Assembly: GCF_003255815.1 (NCBI RefSeq)
Contig: NC_037668.1
Coordinates: forward strand, 16,042,842 to 16,106,841
Origin: Theropithecus gelada
Lineage: Eukaryota > Chordata > Mammalia > Primates > Cercopithecidae
Direction: 5' to 3'
DNA length: 64,000 nt
Of the stretch, positions 22,301-35,900 are shown piece after piece. The position numbers and the translations under genes were made by a program. The notes beneath the pieces were generated by a model. It saw only the letters and a list, made by a program, of their open reading frames with translations. It had not been told where the DNA came from and did not search any database. The stretch's first letter is position 1. Every line of letters starts with the position of its first letter.

Positions 22301-25300
22301 ATTAATAGACACCACTTATTTAGCACTTACTCTGTGCCAAACAGATTAACATAAATTATCTAATTTAATCATCATCATGTGAGGTGAGTATTATCTTCTT
22401 TTACTAAAGAAAAAAACAGAAGGGCAGAGTGGTAAAGTGGCTTGCCAAAAGTCACATGGATAGTAAATTGTGAAGCCAGAGTTCAAATATAGGATTATTT
22501 TATTCCAAAGCCCACTCTAACTTTTATACTATGCCTATCCCTACAGTTATCTCTGTGAGTGAAATCATATGGGGAATGAAATTGAGACCAGTACATCTAG
22601 AATCTCATGTAATTTATATCTTACTATGGTCACTACCTTAAATAATAGGTAAAATAAATAATTTTAGATGAACTGAGTTTGGACCTGAGATCTAGTATGA
22701 AAATTGAATTGAAGGTCTAGTTACTAGCAGTATTAATTCAGTCCGGGAGACCAAGGAATCCCAGACCCCATTCAACATCTAGATAATTTGCTTTTCTTAG
22801 TTTTACCAACCAAGATCAATTGCCCCCAATTTTTCAAAAGATCCCAGACTTCTTTTTGACTAAGTCCTGCTAACTTCCCTTAAACAATGAAACTGATTTA
22901 AAAAAAAAACAATCTTAAGCTAAATAAAGTATCTGAGGACAAAGTCTTGCCTTCAGAATTATACAAAGTCTGCTCCAAATGTTCATTCCGGTACTTATCA
23001 AGTTGTATATTTTTTTATTAATTCTATAGCTCTTTCACTCAAACTGTTCAACTTTAGGTAAGTTTGTTAACTAAATGCCTGTCTCATAAGAGTACTTTAA
23101 AAATTAAATTACAAAATGTATTTAAAGTACTCACACAATATTTGGTATATAGCCAATGCTTACTAAGTGAAGGTAGCTATTTTTATTATTATCCAGGTAT
23201 GAGTACATCTGATCGGACTCAAGTAGAGTACATCTACTTTTTTTTTTGAGACGGAGTTTTGCTCTTATTGCCCAGGCTGGAGTGCAATGGCACAGCCTTG
23301 GCTCGCCGCAACCTCCACCTCCCAGGTTCAAGTGATTCTCCTGCCTCAGCCTCCTGAGTAGCTGGGATTATAGGCATGTGCCACCATGCCCGGATAATTT
23401 TGTATTTTTAGTAGAGATGGAGTTTCTCCATGTTGGCCAGGCTGGTCTCGAACTCCCAACCTCAGGTGATCCTCCCACCTCGGCCTCCCAAAGTGCTGGG
23501 ATTACAGGCATGAGCCACCTAGCCAGGCTGAGTCCGTCTACTTTAAAATATATATATATAGCCTTCTTCTAGGGTGATCACCAGTCCCAGTTTGCCTGGG
23601 ACTGTCCTGTTTTTAAAAAGAAAGTCCTAGGTCTCAGAAAGCCTCGTAGCCCTTAGCAAAGTGGGAAAGTTGATCAATGCCAGTTTCCTTTGTAATAGAC
23701 TGAAGTCCTGGGCTTCTTAGGCTGTGCCAGACACTCTTCTAGGCATTAGGATTACAGAGACAAAGTCTTTCTAAAGCCTAGGTTCTAGAGGAGAAACATA
23801 CAGTAAACAAAGAAATACTTGATGATATAATATGATAAGTACAATAAAGAAAAATAAAGCAGGATAAGGGATACAGAGTGTTAGGAGACAGAGCTCAATT
23901 TGAGGCGGAATGGTTGGGAAAAGCTTCGCTGAGTGGATGTTTGAGCAAAGATGCAAGTGAGGCAAAGACCTGGATAAAGAGCTAGAAATAAGCATGGTGT
24001 GTCAAGAAATAGCAAAAAGGCTAATGTGCCAGGAGCTGAATGAGAGAGGGGAGAGTAGTTGGAGAGGTGGTTGGAGAGGCAGGCTAAGGCCAGATAATGT
24101 CATGCTTTACAGGTCATGGGTTTTATTCTGAATGGGAAGGAAAGCCATTAGAGGGTTTGGGGTAGAAGGGTAACATAATCTACTTTATGCTTTAAAAAGA
24201 TAACTCTGGTTAATGTATAGAGGATTGACTGCAAGCAAACAAGAGGGAAGCAGCTACCATTACAAGATTATTGCAATAGACCAGGAGATAGATGGTGGCT
24301 TGAACTCTAATGGTAACAGTAGAGGTATTGAGAAATGCAGGCATATCTTGTTTTATTGTGCTTCGCTTTATTGTGCATTGCAAATTTTGCATTTTTTACA
24401 AATTGAAGATTTGTGGTAACCCTGCATGGAGCAAGTCTATTGGCACAATGTTTCCAACAGCCTGTGCTCACTTCATGTCCCTGTGTCATATTTTGGCATT
24501 TCTCATAATATTTCAACGGTTTTCATTATTAGCAAATCTGTTATGGTGAACTGTGATCAGTGATTTTTTTTTTTTAATTTTTGAGACAGGGTCTCACTCT
24601 GTCATCCAGGCTGGAGTGCAGTGGCACAATCACAGCTCACTGCAGCCTCAACCTCCAGGGCTCAGGCTCCTGCCTCAGCCTCCCAAGTAGCTGGGACCAC
24701 AGATATGCACCACCATGCCCGGGTAATTAAAAAAAAAAAAACTATCTGTAGAGACAGAGTCTTGCTATGTTGCCCAGGATGGGACCAGTGAACTTTAATG
24801 TTACTATTGTAATTGTCTTGGGGTGCCATGAGCCACACGCATATAAGATGGTGAACTTAATTGATAAGTGGTGTGTGTTCTGACTGCTCCACTAACTGAC
24901 ACTTCCCTCATCTCTCTTCTTTGGCCTCCCTCTTCCCTGAGATACAATGATATTGAAATTAGGCCAATTAATAACCTTACAATGGGCTGGGCACGGTGGC
25001 TCATGCTTGTAATCCCAGCACTTTGGGAGACCGGGGCGGGTGGATCACCTGAGGACAAGAGTTCGAGACCAGCCTGGCCAACATGGCGAAACCCCGTCTG
25101 TACTAAAAATACAAAATTAGCCAGGTGTGGTGGTGCGCGCCTGTAATCCCAGCTACTCCAGAGGCTGAGGCAGGAGAATTGCTTAGAACCTGGGAGGCAG
25201 AGGTTTCAGTGAGCCGAGATTGCGCCACTGTACTCCAGCCTGGGCAACAGAGGGAGACTCTGTCTCAAAAAACAAAAACAAACAAACAAAAAACAACCTT

Positions 25301-28300
25301 TCAGTGGCTTCTAAGTGTTCAAGTGAAAGGAAGAGTTCTACATCTCTCATTTTACATTAAAGCTAGAAATGATTATGCTTTGTGAAAGCCAAGGTAGGCT
25401 GAAAGCTAGACCTCTTGAACCAGTTAGCCATGTTGTGAATGCAAAAGGAAAGTTCTTGGAGGAAATTAAAATGCTACTCCAGTGAACACATGAATGATAA
25501 GAAAGCAACACAACGGGCCAGGTGCAGTGGCTCATGCCTGTAATCCCAGCACTTTGGGAAGTTGAAGCAGGTAGATAACTTGAGCTCAGGAGATCAAGAC
25601 CAGCCTGGGCAACATGCTAAAAATACAGAGATTACCTGTGCCTGGTGGCACGTGCCTGTAGTCCCAGCTACTTGGAGGGCTGAAGTGGGAGGACTGCTTG
25701 AGCCTGGGAGGCAGAGGTTGCAGTGAGCTGAGATTGTGCCACTGCACTCCAGCCTGGGTGACAGAGTGAGACTCTCAATAACAACAAACAAACAACAACG
25801 AAAAAGAAAGAAAAAGAAAGAAAGAAGAAAAAGAAAAGAAAAGGAAGAAAAAAAAGAAAGGGAAGAAAGTGAACTGGCCTTATCGCTGATATGATTTGAG
25901 TGGTCTAGATAAAAGAGCAAAGCAGCCACAACATTCCCTTAAGCCAAAACCTAATCCAGAGCAAGGCCCTAACTCTCTTCCATTGTAAGAAGGGTGATGA
26001 AACTAAAAGTTAAAGAAGTTAAATCACCTGCCGAAGTTCTTCTATGCCTCCAGTGCAACCTATGCCACCTCTATTTTAGCATTTATCACATTGAGTTGAA
26101 ACGGACTATACATGCACCTGCCTGTTTCCTTTACTCCGTTAGACTAGGAGTACCTTGAGGGATGGTAGAAAAGCTGCATTTTTCATTTCCAATTACTAGT
26201 TCCTAGCTTGGCACATGGTAGGTACTCAATATATGTTTGTTGAATCAGTGTCTGAATGAAGATGCAAAAATGAACAAGAGACTATCCTACCTTGAAGAAG
26301 TTTACATTTTAGTGAATAGAGCATGGTTTGCACAAATAGCTATAACACAAAGGATATGTGTAAAATACTATCATAGAATTCATAAAGCATTGCCAAAGCT
26401 TAGGAAATAGAGAAACAATTCTAAGTGAATGGGGTATGAAAGAGATAGTATTTGAGGTAGGATTTAAAAATGAATAGGATTTGTAATGACTTTTTTTTTT
26501 TCATTTTAAAATTAATATCTTTATTTTTTTTCTTCCTTTTTTTTTTTTTTTTTGAGACGGAGTCTTGCTCTGTCACCCAGGCTGGAGTGTGGAGCGCAGT
26601 GGCGCGATCTTGGCTCACTGCAAGCTCCGCCTCCCAGGTTCATGCCATTCTCCTGTCTCAGCCTCCCGAGTAGCTGGGACTACAGGCATGTGCCACCACG
26701 CCCGGCTAATTTTTTTTTCTGTATTTTTAGTAGATACAGGGTTTCACCAAGTTAGCCAGGATGGTCTCGATCTCCTGACCTCGTGATCTGCCTGCCTCGG
26801 CCTCCCAAAGTGCTGGGATTATAGGCTTGAGCCACCGCTCCCGGCCTCCCTCCTCTTTTTTTTGAGATAGGATCTTATTCTGTCAATGAAGCTGGAGTTG
26901 AGTGATGTGATCATGGCTCACTCACAGCGACCTCAACTTCATGGGCTCAAGTGATCTTCCCACCTCAGTCTCCCAAGTAGCTGGGACCACAGGTGTGTGT
27001 CACCATGCCTGGCTTATTTTTGTACAGAGATGGGGTCTATGTTCCCCAGGCTGGTCTTGAACCCCTGGGCTCAAGAGATCCTCCCAGTTCAGCCTCCCAA
27101 AGTGCTGGGATTACAAGCATGAGCCAGTAAGCCTGGTTGGACATACTATGTTTAACTTAATTTTTTTTTTTTTTTTTTGAGATAGGGTCCTGCTCTGTCA
27201 CCTAGGCTAGAGGGTGGTGGTGTGATCATGGCTCACTGTAGCCCTAAACTCCTGGGCTCAAAAAATCCTCCTACCTCAGCCTCTCGAGTAGTTGATATTA
27301 CAGGCACATGCCACCATGCCCAGCTAATTTTTAAAATTTGTTTGTAGAGACTGGGTCTCCCTATGTTGCTCAAGCTGGCCTTAAACTCCTGGCCTCAAGT
27401 GATGCTCCTGCCTTGGCCTCCCGAAGCTCTCGAGTTATAAGCATGAGCTTACCACATTCAGCTAATATTTATACTACATATAAATTTTATATTTATGTGT
27501 ATCTTTTTTCATTTAAATATATATCCCAAGTATTTTATTAGGTTATTAATAATAGTCTGAATATTTCTAATGCATGGAGTTGATTATGTCATAATTTATT
27601 TAATCATATACCTATTGTTAGGCATTTTTGGCTACTCACTAAAGAATAATGCTACAATTCAACTAAGTTGGGTATGAAAGTTTTCCCATATTTAGGATTA
27701 TTTTCTTCATATAGATTCCAAGAAAAAAAAGTAATGGGGCACTGGCTGGGCACAGTGGCTTGCGCCTATAATCCTAGCACTTTGGGAGGCCAAGGCAGGC
27801 AGATCACCCAAGATCAGGAGTTGGAGACCAGCCTGACCAACATAGTGAAACCCTATCTCTACTAAAAATACAAAAATTAGCCAGGCGTGTTGGTGGGTGC
27901 CTGTAATCCCAGCTACGCGGGAGACTGAGGTAGGAGAATCGCTTGAACCCGGGAGGCGGAGGTTGCAGTGAGCCGAGATCGTGCCACTGCACTCCAGCCT
28001 GGGTGACAGAGCGAGACTCTGTCTCAAAACAAAAAACAAAAAACAAAAACAAGGGGGGGGGGTAAAGAATATGAACATTTAAAAAGTTATTTATCATATC
28101 GTCAAATTGCTTTCAAGAAAGAGAATAGGCAGGGTGCGGTGGCTCACGCCTATAATCCCAGCACTTTGGGAGACCGAGGTGGGAAGACCATGAGGTCAAG
28201 AGATCGAGACCATCCTAGCCAACATGGTGAAACTCCATCAAACATGGTGAAACCCCATCCAACATGGTGAAACCCCGTCTCTACTAAAAATACAAAAATT

Positions 28301-29904
28301 AGCTGGGTGTGGTGGCACGTGCCTGTAGTCCCAGCTACTCAGGAGACTGAGGCAGAAGAATCACTTGAATCTGAAAGGCGGAGGTTGCAGTGAGCTGAGA
28401 TCATGCCACTGCACTCCAGCCTGGTGGCAGAGTGACTCCGTCCCCCCCCCCCCAAAAAAAAGAATAAATACAGCTTACTTTCCCGTCAAACTGTATAAGA
28501 ATGCCCATTTCACCAAGACGGGTGGTATTTTTGTAGACAGCATTGGGCTTCACAGGCATTTCAGAAAGATGAAGCAGCATATATAAAGAAACAGAGGTAG
28601 GGATGTATCTGTAAACTTAGGGAATGATGAATAAGTAGTTCACTATGGCCAGAGTATGACTGTGGGTGTATGAAAATATAGTGGAAGAAATGTCTAAGAT
28701 TATGTTAAAAACTAGATAGTGGAGTACCTGGAATGCCTGGCCAGGAGTTTGGACTTCATTTTTAGACAATGGTGAACTATTTAGAATTTTTGAGCAGGAG
28801 TTGACATGATCTATATTTTAAGAAGATACCTCTATAGATGGCTGGAATAGAATCTGAATTACAGCAGAGCCATTGGGAATGGCAAAGAGAAAATTCATAT
28901 AAAATATGATTCAGAGGCCAAATGGATAGGGCTGTGTGGGTTGAGGGGGAAAAAGGAGAAGGCCAAAATGATGCTTAGGCTTTAATAATCTGAAGATGGT
29001 AATATATTACCCAAAACAGGGAATAGTTTTCCCTTGAGCTTGTTCTAAAATCCTTTTCAGGGATGAGCGCTGAAAGGAAGAGAAGAACATTGTAAACTTA
29101 TTGAGTATGAGCGTGTGTATATGTTGGTAGTAGGGTGATGTAGGTGGGGAGTTTGGATTTTTCAAGTAGAGCTGCCAAATTGGAAGTTGGACAAGAAAGT
29201 CTGTCAGTTAGGAGGTCATTTTCAGAGATTATGAACTGGGGATCATCTACATAATGGCAATAGTTGAAACTGAAGGAGCAGATGAGTTTGCTTTGATATA
29301 GCAAACTCATGTAACAGACAGGTGGATAAAATAATGTAAGATATGAGGCTAAAGTTGATGTAACAAGATGAATCAAGATAGTGAGAAATGTGCCATTGCA
29401 TATGTTTTCTGGGTCGTTGAGCAACTTTCCAACCTCTAATGCACTTTCTTCCTCCAATACATGAATAATTCCATACATCTGAAAACTTGATGCAAACAGC
29501 GTCTTCTCTGTGGAAGTTTAGACTGTTAGGCATTTCCTCCTCCCATAGCATTTAGACATGTATCATTATACCACGATGTGTTTGTTGTATCATTTAAAAA
29601 TCTATCTAGGCTGGGCGCGGTGGCTCACACCTGTAATCCCAGCACTTTGGGAGGCCGAGGTGGGTGTATCACCTTAGGTCGGGAGTTTGAGACCAGCCTG
29701 GCCAACATGGTGAAACCCTATCTCTACTAAAAATACAAAAATTAGCCAGCGTGGTGGTGAGCGCCTGTAATCCCAGCTACCAAGGAGGCTAAGGCAGGAG
29801 AATTGCTGGAACCTGGGAGGTGGAGGCTACAGTGAGCCGAGATTGCACCATTGCACTCCAGCCTGGGCAACAGAGTGAGACTCTGTCTCAAAAAAAGAAA
29901 AAAA

Positions 29905-29940
<36 letters not shown>

Positions 29941-32900
29941 TGAATTTCTGTCTCTCTTCATAATTTTATTTTTTTTCCCCTTTTTGAGACAGGCTGGAGT
30001 GCAGTGGAGTGATCAATGTTCACTGCAGCCTCTCTCTCTCTCTATAGATAGATAGATAGAGAGATTTATATGTATGTATACATATTATATATTATATAAT
30101 GTATGTATACATTATATATTATATAATATGTACATATACATAATATATATTACATAATATGTATGTAATATACAATGTATGTATATGTAATATATTATAT
30201 ATTATGTATGTATGTATGTATAATATATAATATGTATGTATATATTATATATTATATATGTATGTATATGTATGTATTATGTCTACATCAACCCTAGACA
30301 TAATTGCCATAATCAAATATAATATATATTATATATGTATTATATATGCATTATAGAAGTATGTATATATAATACAAATTGTATATAATGTATATTATAT
30401 ATTATATATTATGTATGTATATATAAAAAATATATATTTTTTTCATGTTAGATTGTGAGTGCCTTTAGGACAGGATGGTTTCTTACTATTTTTTGTATCT
30501 CCAGGGCCTAGATAATGCCAATCACATTGTAGATGCCTAGTAAGTGCTTGTTGAATGAATGAGTGAAGAGAAGCAGCTTTGAATTTCAACACTAAAAGAT
30601 GAGATGATCTTCAAGAGCAGCTTCAGTAGAGGAGAGAATTTAGAACACCTGCTGTAGGGAGTTCCTTAGAGAGTCAATAAGATATGAGGGAAATGGCTTC
30701 ATTTTAAAAAGCTATCACTGGTCTACACCCAAGCTGACCAGTGCCGTGAATAGGTTATCAGTGAGCCAAGATATTGATCCTCTCAGCTACTTTCCCAGAT
30801 GGCCATACAAATATCATCATCTTCTATGTGTGCCACAATGGGAAAAGGGTAGGAAAGCACCTTTTGTTTTATTTGTAGACTACGTACTTCAAGTAAAGAT
30901 TTGAGGGGTGTTATGGGTTGCATTGTGTCCCCGCAAAATTCATGTTGGAATCCTAACCTCCAGTACCTCAGAATGTGAACTTATTGAGAGATGGGGTTGA
31001 TGTAGACATAATTAATTAAATTAAGATGAGGTCATTAGGGCGGGTCCTAATCCAACATGAATGATGCTCATGAAAAGGGAAAATTGGCTAGGCACGGTGG
31101 CTCACACCTATAATCCCAGAGCTCTGGGCTCTGGGAGACCAAAGCAGGAAGATCACTTGAACCCAGGAGTTTGAGACCAGTCTGGGAAACAGAGAGAGAT
31201 CCTGTCTCTACAAATAGAAATTAAAATTTGCCTGGTGCGGTGGTGCATGCCTGTAGTGCCAGCTACTTTGGTGGATGATGTGGGAGGATTGCTTGAGCCC
31301 AGGAGTTTGAGGCTGCAGTGAACATTGATCACCCCACTGCACTCCAGCCTGGGTGACAGAGTGAGACCCTGTCTCAAGAAGGGGAAGAAAGTAAAATTAT
31401 GAATAGATACAGAAATGCATACAGGCAGAATGTCATGTGAAAATGAAGGCAGAGGTCAGGGGGATGGCTCTAAAGGCCGAGGAAAGTCCAAGATCACCAG
31501 CAAACTTTCAGAAGCTAGGGGAGAGGCATCAAACATTTTTTTTTTAATTAAAAGAACATATTTAATTGACACAGATTGTATAAACTCAAGGTGTACAGTG
31601 TGATGACTTGATGTATGTGCACATTGTGCAATGACTGCCATAATCAAATGAAATAATGCATCCATCTCCACCCGGGCTGTACCTTTGATTCCCAGAACCT
31701 GTTCATCTTATACCTGAAAGTTTACACTCTTTGATCAACATCTCCTTATTTACCCAGCCTCCAGTCCCTGGCAGCCATCATTCTACTGTCTGTTTCTGTA
31801 AGTTTGACTTTTTCCGATCCCACATATAAGTAAGATCATACAGTAATTTTTTTTTCCTGTGTCCACGAATATTTCTTCCTCACAGCATGAGAAGCTAGTA
31901 ACACCTTGATCTTAGACTTCCAGCCTCCAGAACTGGGAGATACAAATTTCTGTTATTTAAGCTGCTCAGTTCGTGGCACTTTGTCATGGCAGCCATAGCA
32001 AACTAACACAAAGAGAAACTCCAAGCGTGCCCCAAAGTCTCAACTCTTCATATATCCTCCCTTTTTTCCCTCTAGAAGTTATGTTCCTTTTGTTTATGAG
32101 TGATATAGATGTCAGTTCAACACATATATTGAGGGGCCTTTCGGTGCCACCCACTTAGTCTGTGCTGCGGATACGAAGACAAGACATAATCTCTCCCCAA
32201 AGGCACGTACAGAACATTGGAGTGACAGACAGGTAAAAATGCAATTTAAATATAATGCCTAAAATGCTGTGATCCAGTATGTATAGGACATTTTGGCAGC
32301 ATAGAAAAAAGACATTTTGCTCATCCCAAGGATTCAGGAAAGACTTTCTGGAATAGATTGTGCCTGAGCTGCTTCTGAAGAAAAGGAGAAGTAAACCAAA
32401 AGAGAAGACAGGATATTCTAGGCAGAGGGAACACAAACCGAGATAGAAAGGAAGGTATTACAGATAAAGTGGAATGTATGGGAACTACAACTGTGGATAG
32501 CGCAATATAACCAGAGTGAAAATAGGAGGCAACGAATGCCAGGAGGTGAGGCTGGCAAGGCAGGGAGCACGGCCTACAGGACTTGTCTTCTGTCAGGGAA
32601 CATTAATTTTACACTGCATGAAACTCAGTAGAAGAGTTATAAGCCCAGACTCGTTCATATTTTAGACAAATAAGTTTGGCAGCAGTATGAAAGATGGATT
32701 TGAGGGTAAAGGGGAAGAAAAGAGAGAGTAAAGGAGACCAGTTACAAGGGGACAGCAATAGTCCACACCAGAGATGCCTGAACTAGAGCCGTAATAGAAG
32801 AAACAGAGAAGGGACAGAATCAAGGACACAGATGAAGTAAAATTGCTTTGACTAATTGGTTGCTTGGTCAGACTTGGGGAGGTCTCAGATGAATCCATCA

Positions 32901-35900
32901 TATCTTACTGGGTGACTGTGTTGTGTGGCTCTTTACTGATGTGGGAAATTCTGAAGGAGGAACAGCATGGGGGAGAGAGTACTGAATTATTTGGATGTAT
33001 TGAGTTTGGAGAGACTAAGATATGTGCAAGTGGGTGTGTCCAGATAAGTCTAAAGTTCTGGGAAGATGTCGGAACTAGAGCTAGAGATTCAAAAGCTATT
33101 GGCATATAAAGGTTATAGCTAGAGTCCTAAGAGTGGAATTATGGCACCCAAGAAAAAATAAAATAAGAGGAGGAATGGGCAGAGGATAGGGCCTTGGGAA
33201 ATACCAACATTTTTGGGCTAAACAGAGGAATAGGTTTGTAAGAGAGGCTGAGAAGGAATGATCAGAGAAGTAGTACAGAAGACAAACCATGAAAACAAAC
33301 TGATGAAGAAGGAATAGTAAGTGAAGAGATGGGGGCACTGAGAAATTTAGAATGTCACTTTGTAAGAAGCTATAAAGTTCATCATTGTCAATATCATGAT
33401 CATAATCATCATCATCAAAATCATAAGAGAGTATTTGCTGAAACTCCCTCAAATTCCTGATTCCAATTAAATATAAAGTGTAAATATATTACCTGTTTTT
33501 CACAAGCCAGTATTCTTTCCCGTTAAGAACACCATAGCCAACCACAAGTACACCATGATTCACATTCTGAGTACAGGATGGTTCATAGTAGACACCTGAG
33601 AATCAATTGGGTAGGAAAAAAGAGTGAATACTATAGGATAATAAAGGGCATTTAAAAACTGTATTACTTTTTATTAGCCTGCTTTGACTACATAGCAAGA
33701 TTAATTTAAAAAGTTAAGGACATGGCCGGGCGTGGTGGCTCAAGTCTGTAATCCCAGCAGTTTGGGAGGCCGAGGCAGGCGGATCATGAGGTCAAGAGAT
33801 CAAGACCATCCTGGCCAACATGGTGAAACCCCCCGTCTCTACTAAAAATACAAAAATTAGCCGGGCGTGGTGGCACGCTCCTGTAGTCCCAGCTACTGAG
33901 GAGGCTGAGGCAGGAGAATTGCTTGAACCCGGGAGGTGGAGGTTACAGTGAGCTGAGATTGTGCCACTTCACTCCAGTCTGGCAACAGAGTGAGACTCCA
34001 TCTCAAAAAAAAGAAAAAAGAAAAAAAAGTTAAGGACGTATACTCTCATGCATAAACTAGGGCTCATAATTATTTGCCACCAATGCTGTATTTGTCAGTG
34101 TTCTTGCCAAGCTTAGCATCACTCCAGTCATGGTTCCCCCAGAAACCTTGTTTGATAAGCACACCACCTTTTTCTAAGTTTTTTTCTTTTCTTTTTTGTT
34201 TTTTTTCTAAGTATTTTTAAACTTGCACACAATCAGTTATTGTAATTCTCTGTGTATACAGACATATCTCATTTTATTGTGCTTTGCTTTATTGTGCTTT
34301 GCAGATATTACCTTTTTTTTTTTTTTTTTTTTTTTTTAAGGAACAGAGTTTTGCTCTGTTGTCTAGGCTGTAATACAGTGGTATGATCATAGCTAACTGT
34401 AACCTCAATCTCCTAGGCTCCAGTCATCCTCCTGCCTTGGCCTCCCAAAGCACTGGGATTATAGGCATGAGCCACTGCACCCAGCTAGATATTGCATTTT
34501 TTACAAATTGAAGGTTTGTAGCAACTCTACATTCAGCAAGTCTATTGGTACCATTTTCCCAAAAGCATGTGCTCACATTGTGTCCTTGTACCACATTTTG
34601 GTAATTCTCACAATATTTCAAACTTTCTCATCATTATTATATCTGTTATGCTCATCTGTGATCAATGATCTTTGATGTTACTTTATAATTTTGGGGGTGA
34701 GCTACAAACCACACCTATATAAGATAGCAGACTTAACCCACAAATGTTGTGTGTGTTCTGACTGATCCACGGACTGGCCACACCGCTGTCTCTCTCTTCA
34801 GGCCTCCCTATCCCCTGAGACACAATGATATTGAAATTATGCCACATAATAACCCTATAATAGCTCCTAAGTGTTTGAGTAAAAAGAAAAGTTGCATATC
34901 TCTCACTTTAAGTTAAAAGCTAGATGTGATTAAGCTTAGTGGGAAAGGCATGTTGAAAGCCAAGACAGGCCAGAACCTAGCCTAGGCCTCTTGTACCGAA
35001 CAGTCAGCTATGCTGTGAATGTAAAGGAAAAGTGCTTGAAGGAAATTAAAAATGCTACTCTGCTGAACACACAAATGACAAGAAAGTGAAACAGCCTTAT
35101 TGCTGATACAGAGAAAATCTGATTGGTCTAGATAAAAGAGTAAGCCAGCCAAGCATGCCCTTACGCCAAAACCTAATCCAGAACAAGACCTTAACTCTCT
35201 TCTATTGTAAGAAGGTTGAGAGAGGCGAGGAAGCTGCAGAAGAAAAGTTTGAAGGCAGCAGATGTTGGTTCATGAGGTTTAAAGTCGCCTCACCCCACCC
35301 CGCCCCACCTTGCCCTGCCCTGCCCTGCCCTGCCCTGCCCTGCCCGGCCCTTCCCCTCTTTCTTTCTTCTGTCTTTCTTTCTTTCTTCCTTGTTTTTTAG
35401 AGACAGGTTTTCACTCTGTTGCCCAGGTTGGAATGCGGTGGTATGATCATAGCTCATTGTAACCTCAGATTCCTGGGTTCAAGGAATCCTTCCGCCTCAC
35501 CCTCCCAAGTAGCTGAGACTACAAGTGAGTGCCACCATACCTGGCTAATTTTTATTTTTATTTTTATTTTTTGTAGAGATAGGGGTCTTGCGATGTTGCT
35601 CAGGATGGTGTCAAACTCCCAGGCTCAAGCAATCCTCCCACCTCAGCCTCCAAAGCTGGAATTACAGGCATGAACCACCGTGCTCAGCCAATATCCTTTG
35701 TTTCTTTCTTTAAATTCTAATTATTTTTTATTTATTTATCTTTTTACCACTTCTGTAGAGGAAGAAAGAAGGATGACTCGCATCCACACCAACAGACACT
35801 GGGCCTTTATTGGCCACAACTTCTTTCAGGACATCTTCTCTGCCATAAGGAAGTTCAGTATACTTTGAACATGTGGCAGCACGATATTTTGAGTCATATT

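Larger units (their letters stand above)
24338..25993 (+). mobile_element. Tigger1, second copy (3' truncated)
   Basis: Starts with CAGGCATATCTTGTTTTATTG. The transposase N-terminal region follows but is frameshifted. Split by three Alus. Confidence 0.85.
30910..32010 (+). mobile_element. MLT1-type LTR, split by an Alu and an L1 fragment
   Basis: The left part 30910-31085 begins TGTTATGGGTTGCATTGTGT. The right part 31860-32010 ends GTCATGGCAGCCATAGCAAA-CTAACACA. These are the two ends of an ERVL-MaLR LTR. Confidence 0.8.

Noticed and set aside
28221..28280. Possible CRISPR-like regular repeat
   Set aside because: It is a contiguous tandem triplication within an Alu, without spacers, in a primate genome.
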